Shown: positions 1 through 9,228, numbered from the stretch's first letter. The stretch is DNA of 23,388 bases from CAZGMJ01 sp964526785 (GCA_964526785.1 CAZGMJ010000079.1:1-23388); one strand, 5' to 3'. Made by a program: numbers and translations. Notes: a model not told the origin generated them from the letters alone.

Positions 1-1
1 G

Positions 2-67
2 CTGACTTATCTGGCGGTCTATATGCCCGCCATCTTCATACTTCGCCGTCTGCTGCATATTCCCTGA
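2..67 (+). CDS. C-terminal end of a probable membrane protein (partial)
   Basis: The frame is open from base 2 to a TGA at 65-67 and encodes 21 residues. They are mostly hydrophobic (LTYLAVYMPAIFILRRLL), followed by a short basic tail, which looks like a last transmembrane helix with a cytoplasmic end. The upstream part lies outside the window, so the family cannot be named. It converges on the FG-GAP gene that ends at 116. The 48 bases between them hold only weak GC-rich hairpin potential and no T-run terminator. It could be a chance open frame, since only 22 codons are visible. Confidence 0.4.
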   Translation: MTYLAVYMPAIFILRRLLHIP

Positions 68-115
68 TGGGTGCCAGGCGCGGCTTTCGCCGAGCAGCGG
101 GCACAGGCGCCAGTG

Positions 116-2110
116 TCACTCATCGCCGATCCGTACTACCGTTCGTTTGGAGTCGGCCGGCTCGATCACCCGCTTGATGCATTGTCCGTCAGAGAGACGA
201 ACCAGCAGCGTATGCCGGACGGGTTCGCGGAGCACCAAGTTCAGCGCGTCCGGGCCGCAGCAACCCGTCAGCACGTGCGAACCGATCATCCGCCTTGCGA
301 CGATCTGACGGTCCGCATTGAGGAGTTGGACGTCGGCGCCCAGGACGCCTTTGGCACGATCGAACTCGACCGTCAGTATGCGACTTTGCGACAGGGTCTG
401 TTCGAGCAGCGTGGGATGGGCTACCGGTTGTCGCAGTTCGTGTGAGAAGGCGTTGTTGATCACCAGCCGGAGCTTGCCGTCGGCGCCGCCGAAAACCAGA
501 TCGTTCGCCCCGTCGTTATTGATGTCGCCGGTTGCAACGCCCCACGCGCCGGTTCGGAACGCTTCGGCGGGGAATCCCTCATAGTTCATATACAGCTCGG
601 ACATCATATATGAGCCGTATCCGCGATTGGCGTGGAACGGATTCTCGGCATCCGCTTCGCGTGAGATGGTTAAGAGGTCCACGTATCCGTCCATGTTCAA
701 ATCCTCGGCAAGCGTCGCGAATTGAGCGACCGAGCCCAGACGGATTTCGTTGCCGTAGCCGGTAACGTTCCGGACCGTTCCGCCGGCATTCGTAACAATT
801 GCGAAGTGCATATCGGCGGGGGCAACGAGATCCATCGCGGCCTCCGTCCACAGCGGTGCAAAACAGCCCGCGCCGGTCAGTCCTTCTTCCGCAGTCCCCA
901 TTGTCCTGTATTCGAAGCGAATCGAGTGATCGACCGGTTCGAAACGCCCCGCCGCGTTCTGGATCAAGATATAGCCTTTGTCCGCCCCGTAGTAGAGATC
1001 GATCCTGCTATCGTCGTTCCAATAGCCCGGGGCAAAGAAGCCCGTCTTACCGGCGCCCATTCGCTCGCCGTCCAGCCCGCTTTCATGCGTCGCGTCGCGA
1101 AAACCCCCACCGCCCTTCATCTCATTCACGTACAAGCGCAGCCCTCCGCCGACCAGAGAAACAACCACATCAGGCAAGCCATCGCCGTTGGCTTCGACAT
1201 AGGCGGAGCATTTTATTGCTTGTTCCGACCGGACGGAGAGACCCGAAGATCGTTCAAAACCTCGTTGCGAACCCAGGTAGATCATCCCATCGGCCAACAG
1301 GTCCGCGTCCCCGTCTGCGTCCACATCGGCAAACGAACAACTCACACCTGCAACGCCGTCGAGTTTCAGCTTTTTGGTGCGATCTTCGAATTGCATCGAG
1401 CCCGTCTGTATGTACGCACGATTGCCGTTTTCATTGCACGCATACACGTCCAGACGGCCGTCATTGTCTATGTCGTATACGGCAACCCCTCGAACGCGGG
1501 ACTTGAAATCTCCGAGTACCAAATCCTTCTTGAATTTGACCGTCGGACGGGACGGGAAGAAGTAGCGCCCTGCGGCCGCATCCTTCATCATTACGAGCAA
1601 CTGCTCGGCCGCTCCGTTGAAAGTGCCGACCATTTCGTCACCCAGCGCCTCTTCCCAATGCCAGACGCCGGGGGCTTCCAGGCTATCAAGCTGTACCTGA
1701 TGCCATTGCTGTCCCGCATACAGCAGCACGTCCTTCTCGTGCCGGCGTCGCTGCTTACCGACAAAGCCGACGATGATACCGCCCTCCCGGACGTCATCCA
1801 GGAGCGACGCGACGGTGAAATCTACTTCACGCACATCTATTCTGACGGTCTTCGGCTCGAACGCCCCCTTGGAAACGCCGGTTACCTCGAAATGGACTCG
1901 TCCGTTGTCATAATCGACGCTCGTTATCCGTCCGCCTATTACCGCCAGATAACGATCCCGAATATGCGATGGTTGTAACTGCGGGTTCACCAGTGCGACG
2001 GCGGGTTTCGAAAATAACAGGACGAGTATCCACGCGCAGCATATACCTGTCCGGCCTGCTTGCTTCTTTCGAACAAGTCGAGATATGTTGTGATGCCTTT
2101 TAGCACCCAT
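116..2110 (-). CDS. Exported FG-GAP/VCBS-repeat protein
   Basis: This is a 664-residue exported protein and the last gene of the leftward operon. The ATG at 2110 is preferred over an in-frame GTG at 2116, because AGGGAG lies 5 bases before the ATG and overlaps the GTG. The basic N-terminus is followed by one hydrophobic segment at about residues 24-40, a Sec signal or signal anchor. From about residue 210 there are repeated acidic calcium-binding-like loops: DIDNDGRLD, DVDADGDAD, a degenerate one near 308, DLNMDGYVD near 465 and DINNDGAND near 530. These are typical of FG-GAP/VCBS beta-propeller blades. The first 200 residues match nothing I recognise. Family proteins act outside the cytoplasm in adhesion or glycan binding, and no catalytic motif is visible here. 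The role is inferred only from its operon with DUF1080 and Gfo/Idh/MocA genes. Confidence 0.85.
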   Translation of the reverse strand: MGAKRHHNISRLVRKKQAGRTGICCAWILVLLFSKPAVALVNPQLQPSHIRDRYLAVIGGRITSVDYDNGRVHFEVTGVSKGAFEPKTVRIDVREVDFTVASLLDDVREGGIIVGFVGKQRRRHEKDVLLYAGQQWHQVQLDSLEAPGVWHWEEALGDEMVGTFNGAAEQLLVMMKDAAAGRYFFPSRPTVKFKKDLVLGDFKSRVRGVAVYDIDNDGRLDVYACNENGNRAYIQTGSMQFEDRTKKLKLDGVAGVSCSFADVDADGDADLLADGMIYLGSQRGFERSSGLSVRSEQAIKCSAYVEANGDGLPDVVVSLVGGGLRLYVNEMKGGGGFRDATHESGLDGERMGAGKTGFFAPGYWNDDSRIDLYYGADKGYILIQNAAGRFEPVDHSIRFEYRTMGTAEEGLTGAGCFAPLWTEAAMDLVAPADMHFAIVTNAGGTVRNVTGYGNEIRLGSVAQFATLAEDLNMDGYVDLLTISREADAENPFHANRGYGSYMMSELYMNYEGFPAEAFRTGAWGVATGDINNDGANDLVFGGADGKLRLVINNAFSHELRQPVAHPTLLEQTLSQSRILTVEFDRAKGVLGADVQLLNADRQIVARRMIGSHVLTGCCGPDALNLVLREPVRHTLLVRLSDGQCIKRVIEPADSKRTVVRIGDE

Positions 2111-2158
2111 AAACACTCCCTTTCTGCGTCCTTCGAGTCGACGGAGCAGCCTTTCTCA

Positions 2159-3520
2159 TCAGTATCGATTGCCGCGGTCCAGTGATTCCAGAGCAGTAAA
2201 CAGCTCTGCGCCTTCAGCCTTGCAGTGGGGGCCAAAAAAGACATTCTTCCATTGGTTGCGGACATCCGGGTCAGGGCACATCAGTCCGCCTTTTCGTACA
2301 TAGTCGAACTCCACATCACGGACCTGCACGCCCTCACCGATGAAGAAATCGATCCCCCGCGGCAGTTGCGCCATCCACTTATAGAGGATTTCGTTCTCGG
2401 GATTTCGCTGCACCGACTTCTTGTAGTCTTCCGTTCCCGGTCGCGGGCAGATATCCTGGTTCTCCATGACGCCGAACACCAGTCTGGCCTCGTGGGCATC
2501 GATCGTGTATGAACGCAGGGCCCCGGAACGAATGACCAAAGACGGCACGCGAACCAATCTGCGGGACCGCAGTTTCTCGTCAGCCATCGCGTGAACAGCA
2601 CCGGTGTAGTTCTTGAAGGCGAGCCCAAATCGACAGTTCCGCTTCAATGGGCGCTCGGGCAGTCCGCCCTGTATAACACCCTCCCGCACCTCCATTTCCG
2701 GAGATCCGAAGTCATTGTTCCAACTCTCGAACGTCGCTCCATCGAGCAGCGCCAGCGTGCCCCCCTGATAAATGGTGGGTGAGGCGTTACGACCGGGCTG
2801 GAGGAGGCTGTCGGCGCCGACGACTACGGTGCATCCGTAGATGCGGAATTCATCGAGGACGCTGACATGCCCGAGAAATTCAACCGATGCGTCCGGATCC
2901 TTGTTGAACGTGAAATACTGGGAGCACATGATGCCGCCGCCGCGTCCCGTTGATTCGGCTGTCCGAAGCGTATTATCGTTGCGAAAGAACGTGTGCCGTG
3001 AGCCGACAAATCGGGTTGCACCCTGGGCGTCCATACCGCCTCCGGCTTTGATCCAGACGTTGCCGTAGATGGTTCTCCCCACACCGTCGCCGCCGCCGAT
3101 GAAGGCTGCACCGGATTCGATGGTCACATGCCGGCAGATTTCAGGAACGTCGGTCCCTCTGAATCCAACGCGATATCTCGTCTGCGAAGCGGGCAGCAGG
3201 ATATCCGTGTTCTCGTCCAGAACGAGTTGCTGCGGGGGCTTTCCATTCTCAAGCCAATTGCCCGGATCAGTCACATCCAATGCGCCGCGAAACCGCACGC
3301 CGCCGCTCCTGCCGGGGTAAGCCCATACCAACAGTCTGCCCCTGGGCCAATCTTCCCGGACGAAAGACGCCTCTTTGACAGATTCAGGCCATAGCGTGGT
3401 ATCACCGAATTGTGGATCGTGCGCAGCAGCACTTTCACCGGCCGGCGTGCACGCGGCCGCCAGCAGCGAGGCTGTAATTACCATACCAGCCCATGCGCAG
3501 TTCTTCGTTGAATTGCTCAA
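2159..3520 (-). CDS. Exported beta-helix-like protein, paralogue A (probable lipoprotein)
   Basis: This 453-residue protein is of no family I recognise. The longest open frame begins at 3571, but the real start is very probably a TTG at 3520, because GGAGGA sits 6 bases upstream (see the entry at 3527). From the TTG the N-terminus is a short export signal ending in LLAAAC (Cys24). That is an imperfect lipobox, with Ala at -3, so lipidation is likely but not certain. The mature part is rich in Gly and in short beta-like repeats, for example a GRTIYGNVWIK segment and the HTFFRNDN and GGTLALLDGA motifs. This suggests a right-handed beta-helix of the kind found in surface or polysaccharide-binding proteins, with some resemblance to G8-type or autotransporter-strand repeats. 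It is a clear paralogue of the next gene upstream in the operon and shares the C-terminal pattern KNxFFGPxC...RY. Confidence 0.85.
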   Translation of the reverse strand: MSNSTKNCAWAGMVITASLLAAACTPAGESAAAHDPQFGDTTLWPESVKEASFVREDWPRGRLLVWAYPGRSGGVRFRGALDVTDPGNWLENGKPPQQLVLDENTDILLPASQTRYRVGFRGTDVPEICRHVTIESGAAFIGGGDGVGRTIYGNVWIKAGGGMDAQGATRFVGSRHTFFRNDNTLRTAESTGRGGGIMCSQYFTFNKDPDASVEFLGHVSVLDEFRIYGCTVVVGADSLLQPGRNASPTIYQGGTLALLDGATFESWNNDFGSPEMEVREGVIQGGLPERPLKRNCRFGLAFKNYTGAVHAMADEKLRSRRLVRVPSLVIRSGALRSYTIDAHEARLVFGVMENQDICPRPGTEDYKKSVQRNPENEILYKWMAQLPRGIDFFIGEGVQVRDVEFDYVRKGGLMCPDPDVRNQWKNVFFGPHCKAEGAELFTALESLDRGNRY

Positions 3521-3526
3521 ACCGTT

Positions 3527-3532
3527 TCCTCC
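3527..3532 (-). promoter_or_regulatory. Shine-Dalgarno GGAGGA that fixes a TTG start
   Basis: On the minus strand GGAGGA is followed by 6 bases (AACGGT) and then TTG at 3520-3518. Reading upstream in frame, these bases would encode Gly-Gly-Asn-Gly, so the apparent N-terminal extension back to 3571 contains the ribosome binding site itself. The TTG also gives a sensible short export signal, whereas the longer frame does not. Confidence 0.75.
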
Positions 3533-3601
3533 ATTGCTTAATGATGCAGCGTCGGCGTTTTCATCACACACAGGAGAGCCAATGATTCGAAAGACTTCGG
3601 A

Positions 3602-4990
3602 CTAATACCGACCGTTGCGTCCCAGCTCATCGATTGGGGTGAACATCGCCTCCCCGCCGGCCGCACACCCCGGGCCAAAGAACAAATTCTTCCATTTTTC
3701 GCGCGTTGCCCGGTCCTGGTAGAGCACGCCTCCTTGACGGAAATGTCGCAGTTCCACCCCGTTTATAACAACGCCGGTACCGAAGAAACAGTCCAGACCT
3801 CGCGGCAACTTGTCGAACCAGACAAAACGCTCGGCCGCCTCCGGATGCCGATCCAGGACCTTCCGTTCACGATTCGACCCGGGCACCGGGCGCAAATCGA
3901 ACGACGAGCGATCGCCGATCCCGTCGGGCACGTATGTCAGTACCAGACGGGCGTTTTCCATGTCCGTAGTGTGGCTCCGCAACGTGCCGCCGTCCAGCAC
4001 CACCAGCGCGGGTACGCGTCTGGATTCGCGATGCTGTTCGTCATTGAAACCGGAAAACGCCGCATTCGTATAGTTCTTGAATGATAGCCCGAACATGCAG
4101 TCCCGCATCAGCGGCCTGTCAGGCAAACCGCCCAGAATGCTGCCGCCTTCGACGGTCATATCCGGAATGCCGAAATCATTGCACCATTTGCCGAAGAACG
4201 CCCCGTCCAGAAGCGCCAGAGTGCCATTCTCGTAGATCTTCGGCGCCGCATGCCTGCCGGGTCGCAGCACGCTATCGGGTCCGACGATAACCGTTCCGCT
4301 GTGCAGACGAAACTCGTCCGAGACCGTTACGCATCCTCGGAATTCCACGGACGCGCCCTCTTTGTAGAACGTGAAGTATTGCGAACACCGCCGGCCGTCA
4401 CGCCCATTGTCGTCTTCAGGTTCGCTGACGTTGTCGTTGCGAAAGAACGTGTGGCGAGACCCGATGAGCTTGGTCGCTCCCTGAGCGTACATGGTCCCGC
4501 CTTTCTTGATCCAGATATTGCCGTAAATCGTTCTGCCTCGTCCGTCGCCGCCGCCGATAAAGCCGGCGCCCGGCTCGATGGTCACATGGCGAAAGACCTC
4601 GCGAATATCCGTCGTCCGAAAGCCCACCTGGTAAGGCGTGTCGCTGGCGGGCAGCAGCAGGTCGGCGGTCTCGTCAAAGATCAGTTCCGTAGCCGGTTCA
4701 CCGTTGACCAGCCAGTTCTTCGGATCCGTCGGGTCGCGGGGACTGCGCCTGCGGCCGCGATGCAGATTCGCTGTCTCACCCGGATATGCCCAGACATACA
4801 GCCGGCCGGGCTCCCACTGCTCATCGAGGAAATACTCCTTACCTGTCAACCCAGGCCAGAGGTCCGTGTCTGAAAACTGAGGGTGATGGGCACTCGCCTG
4901 CTCGCCCACCGCTCTTTCTACAGAAGGGAACAGCCCAATGCCAAGTATCGCAATAAGAACGATTCGTTTCAATGCGCTCGCTTGCTTCAT
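3602..4990 (-). CDS. Exported beta-helix-like protein, paralogue B
   Basis: This 462-residue protein is paralogous to the gene at 2159-3520 along its whole length. ATG at 4990 is preferred over an in-frame TTG at 5008. It gives a classical Sec signal (MKQASALKR, then IVLIAILGIGLF), with AGG close upstream as a weak and closely spaced ribosome site. No lipobox is present, unlike in paralogue A. Shared blocks include HxPQFxDTxLWP after the signal, DPxNWLxNG, RHVTIExGAxFIGGGDG, GRTIYGNxWIK, GSRHTFFRNDN, GGTLALLDGA and the C-terminal KNLFFGPGC...RY. The regular beta-strand and glycine spacing suggests a right-handed beta-helix. No catalytic residues can be assigned. It lies between the DUF1080 gene and paralogue A in the operon, so a role in binding or modifying an extracellular glycan is plausible but not shown. 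Confidence 0.85.
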   Translation of the reverse strand: MKQASALKRIVLIAILGIGLFPSVERAVGEQASAHHPQFSDTDLWPGLTGKEYFLDEQWEPGRLYVWAYPGETANLHRGRRRSPRDPTDPKNWLVNGEPATELIFDETADLLLPASDTPYQVGFRTTDIREVFRHVTIEPGAGFIGGGDGRGRTIYGNIWIKKGGTMYAQGATKLIGSRHTFFRNDNVSEPEDDNGRDGRRCSQYFTFYKEGASVEFRGCVTVSDEFRLHSGTVIVGPDSVLRPGRHAAPKIYENGTLALLDGAFFGKWCNDFGIPDMTVEGGSILGGLPDRPLMRDCMFGLSFKNYTNAAFSGFNDEQHRESRRVPALVVLDGGTLRSHTTDMENARLVLTYVPDGIGDRSSFDLRPVPGSNRERKVLDRHPEAAERFVWFDKLPRGLDCFFGTGVVINGVELRHFRQGGVLYQDRATREKWKNLFFGPGCAAGGEAMFTPIDELGRNGRY

Positions 4991-5040
4991 AATCCTGCTT
5001 TCAACCAAACGTCAAAGTCGTTGCATCTCTGTGCATGAGA

Positions 5041-7647
5041 TTACAAGCGTTTTATGCGGATGTTGCGATACCATACGGGACGACCGTGGTCTTGCAGGCC
5101 GATATGACCCTTTCTCGCAAAATCCCTGATTGCCGCATCCTTGAACTTGTTGCTCGTTCCATCCGGATTCCGGCCGGCCTCGGTCCAGCGATCAACGTCC
5201 ATATCTATGATCTGCTCGCCATTTAGGACAACCTGGATGAGGTTCTTATGGCAGGTGATCCGGCAGCGATTCCATTGCCCGGGCGGCCTGATTGTATTCT
5301 TCGTCGGCGCCAGGCAGTCGTATACAGCGCCCGCTGTGCCTTTATTGCTCAGGCGATCTCTGCCATACGAATTGGCCACCTGGATTTCGATTCCCGTATA
5401 CACCGGGTTGTTGCGGTCGGGCGTCCGAATGAAGATACCACTGTTGGTACCGTCGGTGACCTTATACTCCAGTTCCAGTATGAAATCGTCGTACTGCTCT
5501 TGGGTCCACAGGTAATCCTGATTGTGTTCCCTGCCGTCCATCCGGCGATCAACGGTCAATTCCCCGTCATGAACCACCCAGGCGCTATCGGGGCCTGTAA
5601 GCCATCCGTCGAGATCGCGTCCGTTGAACAGCGGAACGAATCCCCTGACGCTCGGCGGCGGGTTCTCACCAAGGCGCCGAATCCAGATATTGCGAAACTG
5701 GATCAGGCTCGATGCGGGGCTCATTTCACCGGTTGTGCGGTTCAAACCTCCGTGATGCTGCAGAGCGATGGGGCCTTTCTCGGGCAAGCCGGGAACATGG
5801 GCGTTGTCAATGACCAGTTTGCCGTTAAGCATAACTGTGACGCGGTCGCCAATGACGGTGATATCCATCGAATTCCACTGGCCAACGGGTTTGTCGGCTT
5901 TGACCCGGGGTACGGCGGCGGCCCGCTGTTCGGCAGTGAGAGACTGGTCGCGCCGAATGCTCCACATCTCGCCCGATCCGCATCCCCAGCACCACAGATT
6001 GATCTGGCTGCGACCGGTGCCCCGTACGAAGATCCCCGAGTCTGCATTCGGCGTTGGGACTTTGATGACCTGGCCGTCGGCATCGGTCTTATAGGAACCG
6101 TCCGCCAGGATCGTTGGCATCGGATAAAGCCCGGAGGTTTTCTTAAACCGCCACTCGATATGCAGAGAGTAATTGCCGAAGGATTCCTCCGTCACGAGGT
6201 TCTTGCCGCCCCTGGCCTCAGACATGGCATCATAGTCGATCACGCCATCGACGACCTTCCAGTGGCCGTTGTCACCTTCGGGCACCTTCCAGCCGGTGAA
6301 ATCCCTTCCATTGAAGAGGACATCGTACCTCGGCCACTCTCTCCATGTCGGATAGGTATTATGATCGGGCAGTTTGGCACGAACGCCGGGTGTTGTGGGA
6401 TTGCCTTTGTTGAAAAAGACGTAGAGCCCGCCTTTGCCCGCGATGATGACATCGTTGCGTCCGTCGGCATCCATATCGGCGATGTTCAGCTTCATCCCCA
6501 CGCTCACCACGTAATTCGGCGCAGGATTGATCATCTCGCCCGGATAATGAGGCAGATGATTAAACGACAGGATATGCCGCTGGAATCCGCCCTGCTGAAT
6601 ATCGTACCAGAATGCGTACAGCGGTTCGCCCGCTCCGATGTCACCGCCGTGATGGGCGAACAGCCGTTTGCCGGTTACGAGATCGGGTTTGCCGTCCCCG
6701 TTTAGATCGCCCAGTGCCAGCGTGTGGAACTGGCTGTATTCCGTCTCAATCCAGTGCGTTTCGAACGTTCGCTTGCCCGCACCATCGACCTTCTGTTCGA
6801 GCCACGCCAAACCGTATGCGTGAGCCGATCCGATAAGGATGTCATTGAGACCATCTTCGTCTACGTCGTACACAAGTATGGGATGCGAACCCGAACCGCC
6901 TCTGCCTCTTGCGGGGGCAAAGCGATAATCGGCGTGGAATCGCCACGACGGGGCTGTCGCCCGCTCAGGCTGCTCATACCATCCGGCAGGCGTTACGATA
7001 TCCATGCGTCCGTCGCCGTTGATATCACCGAGGCCGTTGCCGTGGATGTCGCCTTCCGTGCCCACGACGTGCTCGACGAACCACGGATCCTTGTCGATAT
7101 GTTCGAGCCACGTCATCCCCTGGCCCTTGACCAGTGCCCAGTGGTTGCAGAGGATATCCTGGTCGCCGTCGCCGTCGATATCGCCATGCACAATGCCCTC
7201 CATGTTCTGCGCCAGGTGGATTCGTCTCGAATTCCACACATCCTCCTTATTGCCGGGATTTCTATACCAATAGGCTCCTTTCATGAACATCCACCCCGAA
7301 CTGACAACATCCATTCGTCCATCCCGATCGACGTCCATGGCGAATTCGCTGTTGTTGTCTGTCTCGGGACCGTTCGTCTCGGCCCCGTCGCGGAAATCGA
7401 CGTGTTTGGTCCAGTGGGGATTCTCGTACCAGTTGCGACCCGCGGTGATATCCAGATCGCCGTCGCCATCGACATCGAGCACCGAGGCACACTCGCTGAA
7501 CGGTCCGTACCAGTACGTATTGTTGGCTGGATTGTGGACAGGTCCGTCGATCTTAGTCGGAACGAAGATGACTTCCTCGCTTTGCAGCAGACTCGCCACA
7601 AAGACAGTAAGGACCAGCACACTGAGGCGCAGACTTTTCGATCTCAT
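5041..7647 (-). CDS. Exported FG-GAP protein with two DUF1080 (3-keto-disaccharide hydrolase) domains
   Basis: This is an 868-residue exported protein. ATG at 7647 has AAGGAG 7 bases upstream; the longer GTG start at 7665 lies just before that site. An N-terminal signal (about residues 5-24) leads into an FG-GAP propeller with seven acidic loops between about 55 and 410, such as DVDGDGDLD, DIDGDGDQD, DINGDGRMD and DLNGDGKPD. Two DUF1080 domains follow, each opening with LFNGRD(F/L)xGW, at about 442-657 and 670-868. The second looks canonical (NSGIFIRTPD, GIEIQV, PPGQWN). The first carries an insertion with Trp/Cys-rich sequence after SGIFVRG. Characterised DUF1080 proteins are concanavalin-like enzymes that cleave 3-keto-glycosides. 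The Tat-exported Gfo/Idh/MocA gene 29 bases upstream would supply the matching oxidation step. Substrate and metal dependence cannot be read from the sequence. Confidence 0.92.
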   Translation of the reverse strand: MRSKSLRLSVLVLTVFVASLLQSEEVIFVPTKIDGPVHNPANNTYWYGPFSECASVLDVDGDGDLDITAGRNWYENPHWTKHVDFRDGAETNGPETDNNSEFAMDVDRDGRMDVVSSGWMFMKGAYWYRNPGNKEDVWNSRRIHLAQNMEGIVHGDIDGDGDQDILCNHWALVKGQGMTWLEHIDKDPWFVEHVVGTEGDIHGNGLGDINGDGRMDIVTPAGWYEQPERATAPSWRFHADYRFAPARGRGGSGSHPILVYDVDEDGLNDILIGSAHAYGLAWLEQKVDGAGKRTFETHWIETEYSQFHTLALGDLNGDGKPDLVTGKRLFAHHGGDIGAGEPLYAFWYDIQQGGFQRHILSFNHLPHYPGEMINPAPNYVVSVGMKLNIADMDADGRNDVIIAGKGGLYVFFNKGNPTTPGVRAKLPDHNTYPTWREWPRYDVLFNGRDFTGWKVPEGDNGHWKVVDGVIDYDAMSEARGGKNLVTEESFGNYSLHIEWRFKKTSGLYPMPTILADGSYKTDADGQVIKVPTPNADSGIFVRGTGRSQINLWCWGCGSGEMWSIRRDQSLTAEQRAAAVPRVKADKPVGQWNSMDITVIGDRVTVMLNGKLVIDNAHVPGLPEKGPIALQHHGGLNRTTGEMSPASSLIQFRNIWIRRLGENPPPSVRGFVPLFNGRDLDGWLTGPDSAWVVHDGELTVDRRMDGREHNQDYLWTQEQYDDFILELEYKVTDGTNSGIFIRTPDRNNPVYTGIEIQVANSYGRDRLSNKGTAGAVYDCLAPTKNTIRPPGQWNRCRITCHKNLIQVVLNGEQIIDMDVDRWTEAGRNPDGTSNKFKDAAIRDFARKGHIGLQDHGRPVWYRNIRIKRL

Positions 7648-7676
7648 TCGTTTTCTCCTTGGCACGAAGGGATTGT

Positions 7677-9131
7677 TTACAGCGACCAGCCGTCGCGATA
7701 GGGTTCCTTTACGTATTGGTTTGCAGCTTCGTTATTTGTGAAGCGTCCTTTTTCGCCGTCGTATTCGAGGTTCTTGCCTGCCCGAATGGCAATATTACCA
7801 AGCAGCACGGCTTCGGTCAGTATCCCCGCCCAGCCGAAATGGCAACCGGCGGGCTTGCCTGTCCGTATTGCCTCGACCCACTCGGCCCAGGTGCCGGACC
7901 TTCGTTCGAGCGTCTTCGGCGGCATCTTGTACGCCCTGCGTTTGGACTCCGGTATGATCATTTCGTGGCCCATACCACCCATCATGATGCCCTTGGTGCC
8001 GATGTACATATTGCCGTCCCGAGGCAGCTCACGGCCGGATTCCAATGCCGCCGGGCGCGGCGGCTTCAAGCCGCCGTCGTACCACACAAGACGCAGAGGC
8101 GGCATTCCCTCGCGCGCGGGAAAATCATATGTCACGATCGACGCCAGGGGCGTGCTTTGATCGAAGACCTGCGTCGCGGTCGCGGTGACGCGCTCGGGGT
8201 ACGTCAGCTTGAGCGCCTTGAATGCGTGATTGAAGTGGTGGCAGCCCATATCGCCCAGTGCACCGGTGCCGAAGTCCCACCATCCGCGGAAATTCCACGG
8301 ATGATAGACGGCGCGGCGCGGATTCCGGTTGCCCTTGACCTGCTTGAGGGCGAGATGCCCTTCCGGCCATTCATTCACGAACGGCCGCATCTGCGCCGGT
8401 CCCATCCACAGATCCCAGTCGAGCGTATTCGGAATGGGGTCCTGACCTTCCGGCGGCGTCATCCCCTGCGGCCATAAGGGGCGATTCGACCAGATATGTG
8501 CTTCGTACACATCCCCGATGGCGCCATCCCAGATCATCTCCCGCACCCGGCACGAGCTGTCGGAAGTATGCGCTGAAGCGGTCACCTGCGTCGCGATGCC
8601 CGCTCTTTCGGCCGCGTCTGTCAGTACGCGATTCTCGTGTATCGTTCTTGTCAGAGGCTTGACGCAGCACAGATGCTTGTTCCTGCGCACAGCCTCCATG
8701 CAAATCACCGCGTGTGTATGATCGGGCGTTCCACAATAGACCGCGTCGATTCTGTCGTCCTCCCTTTCAAGCATGTCCCTGTAATGCCGATATGTCCGAG
8801 CTTCCGGGAAATGGTCGTACGTCTTCTTCGCGTACGCATCGTCCACATCGCACAGCGCCACCACCTTTGTGCCCTTCTGTCCGGCGATGCTCCGAATCTG
8901 TCCGTGCCCCACGCCGCCGATGCCGATTCCACCAACCTGAATCGTCTCACTCGGCGGGATATGCCCGGCCCCGCCCAGAACATGTCGCGGCACCACTGCA
9001 AATGCGGCGGCTGCAGTTACTCCCCCGCGAAGAAAGGTCCTCCGCGAAATAGTCCGCTTGTGACAGCTTTTGTCATGGTTCGCGCCGAGCGTCTCTTTGG
9101 GTTCGGTCCGTATCGTGTTGCCCATCGTCAT
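7677..9131 (-). CDS. Tat-exported Gfo/Idh/MocA-family oxidoreductase
   Basis: This is a 484-residue NAD(P)-dependent sugar oxidoreductase family protein. ATG at 9131 has CAGGAG 7 bases upstream and is preferred over the ATG at 9149. A twin-arginine signal (SRRTFLRGG, Arg30-Arg31, then an Ala-rich stretch) indicates folded export with bound cofactor, as in Gfo. The dinucleotide motif GIGIGGVGHG follows the signal. YCGTPDHTHA and a C-terminal-domain helix with DMGCHHFNHAF fit the family. The usual Glu-Lys-Pro motif reads Cys-Val-Lys-Pro here: Val157 replaces Glu and Lys158 is kept. Family members oxidise or reduce sugar hydroxyls, and some produce 3-keto-glycosides for DUF1080 hydrolases, which matches the downstream gene. 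Confidence 0.93.
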   Translation of the reverse strand: MTMGNTIRTEPKETLGANHDKSCHKRTISRRTFLRGGVTAAAAFAVVPRHVLGGAGHIPPSETIQVGGIGIGGVGHGQIRSIAGQKGTKVVALCDVDDAYAKKTYDHFPEARTYRHYRDMLEREDDRIDAVYCGTPDHTHAVICMEAVRRNKHLCCVKPLTRTIHENRVLTDAAERAGIATQVTASAHTSDSSCRVREMIWDGAIGDVYEAHIWSNRPLWPQGMTPPEGQDPIPNTLDWDLWMGPAQMRPFVNEWPEGHLALKQVKGNRNPRRAVYHPWNFRGWWDFGTGALGDMGCHHFNHAFKALKLTYPERVTATATQVFDQSTPLASIVTYDFPAREGMPPLRLVWYDGGLKPPRPAALESGRELPRDGNMYIGTKGIMMGGMGHEMIIPESKRRAYKMPPKTLERRSGTWAEWVEAIRTGKPAGCHFGWAGILTEAVLLGNIAIRAGKNLEYDGEKGRFTNNEAANQYVKEPYRDGWSL

Positions 9132-9228
9132 AGCTGCACTCCTGATCAATTCGAAAAGCTGCTCACCTCTGTCTTATTCTGTCGGTCAATGCGATCCTGC
9201 CTGCGCGGGCCAACCCATGCACGCTGAA

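Noticed and set aside
722..1978. 418-codon open frame on the plus strand
   Set aside because: It lies wholly antisense to the FG-GAP gene, whose protein has clear calcium-loop repeats. Its translation shows no recognisable domain.
5248..6705. 485-codon open frame on the plus strand
   Set aside because: It is antisense to the FG-GAP/DUF1080 gene. Its repeated DVDGDGD-type codons leave the opposite strand open by chance.
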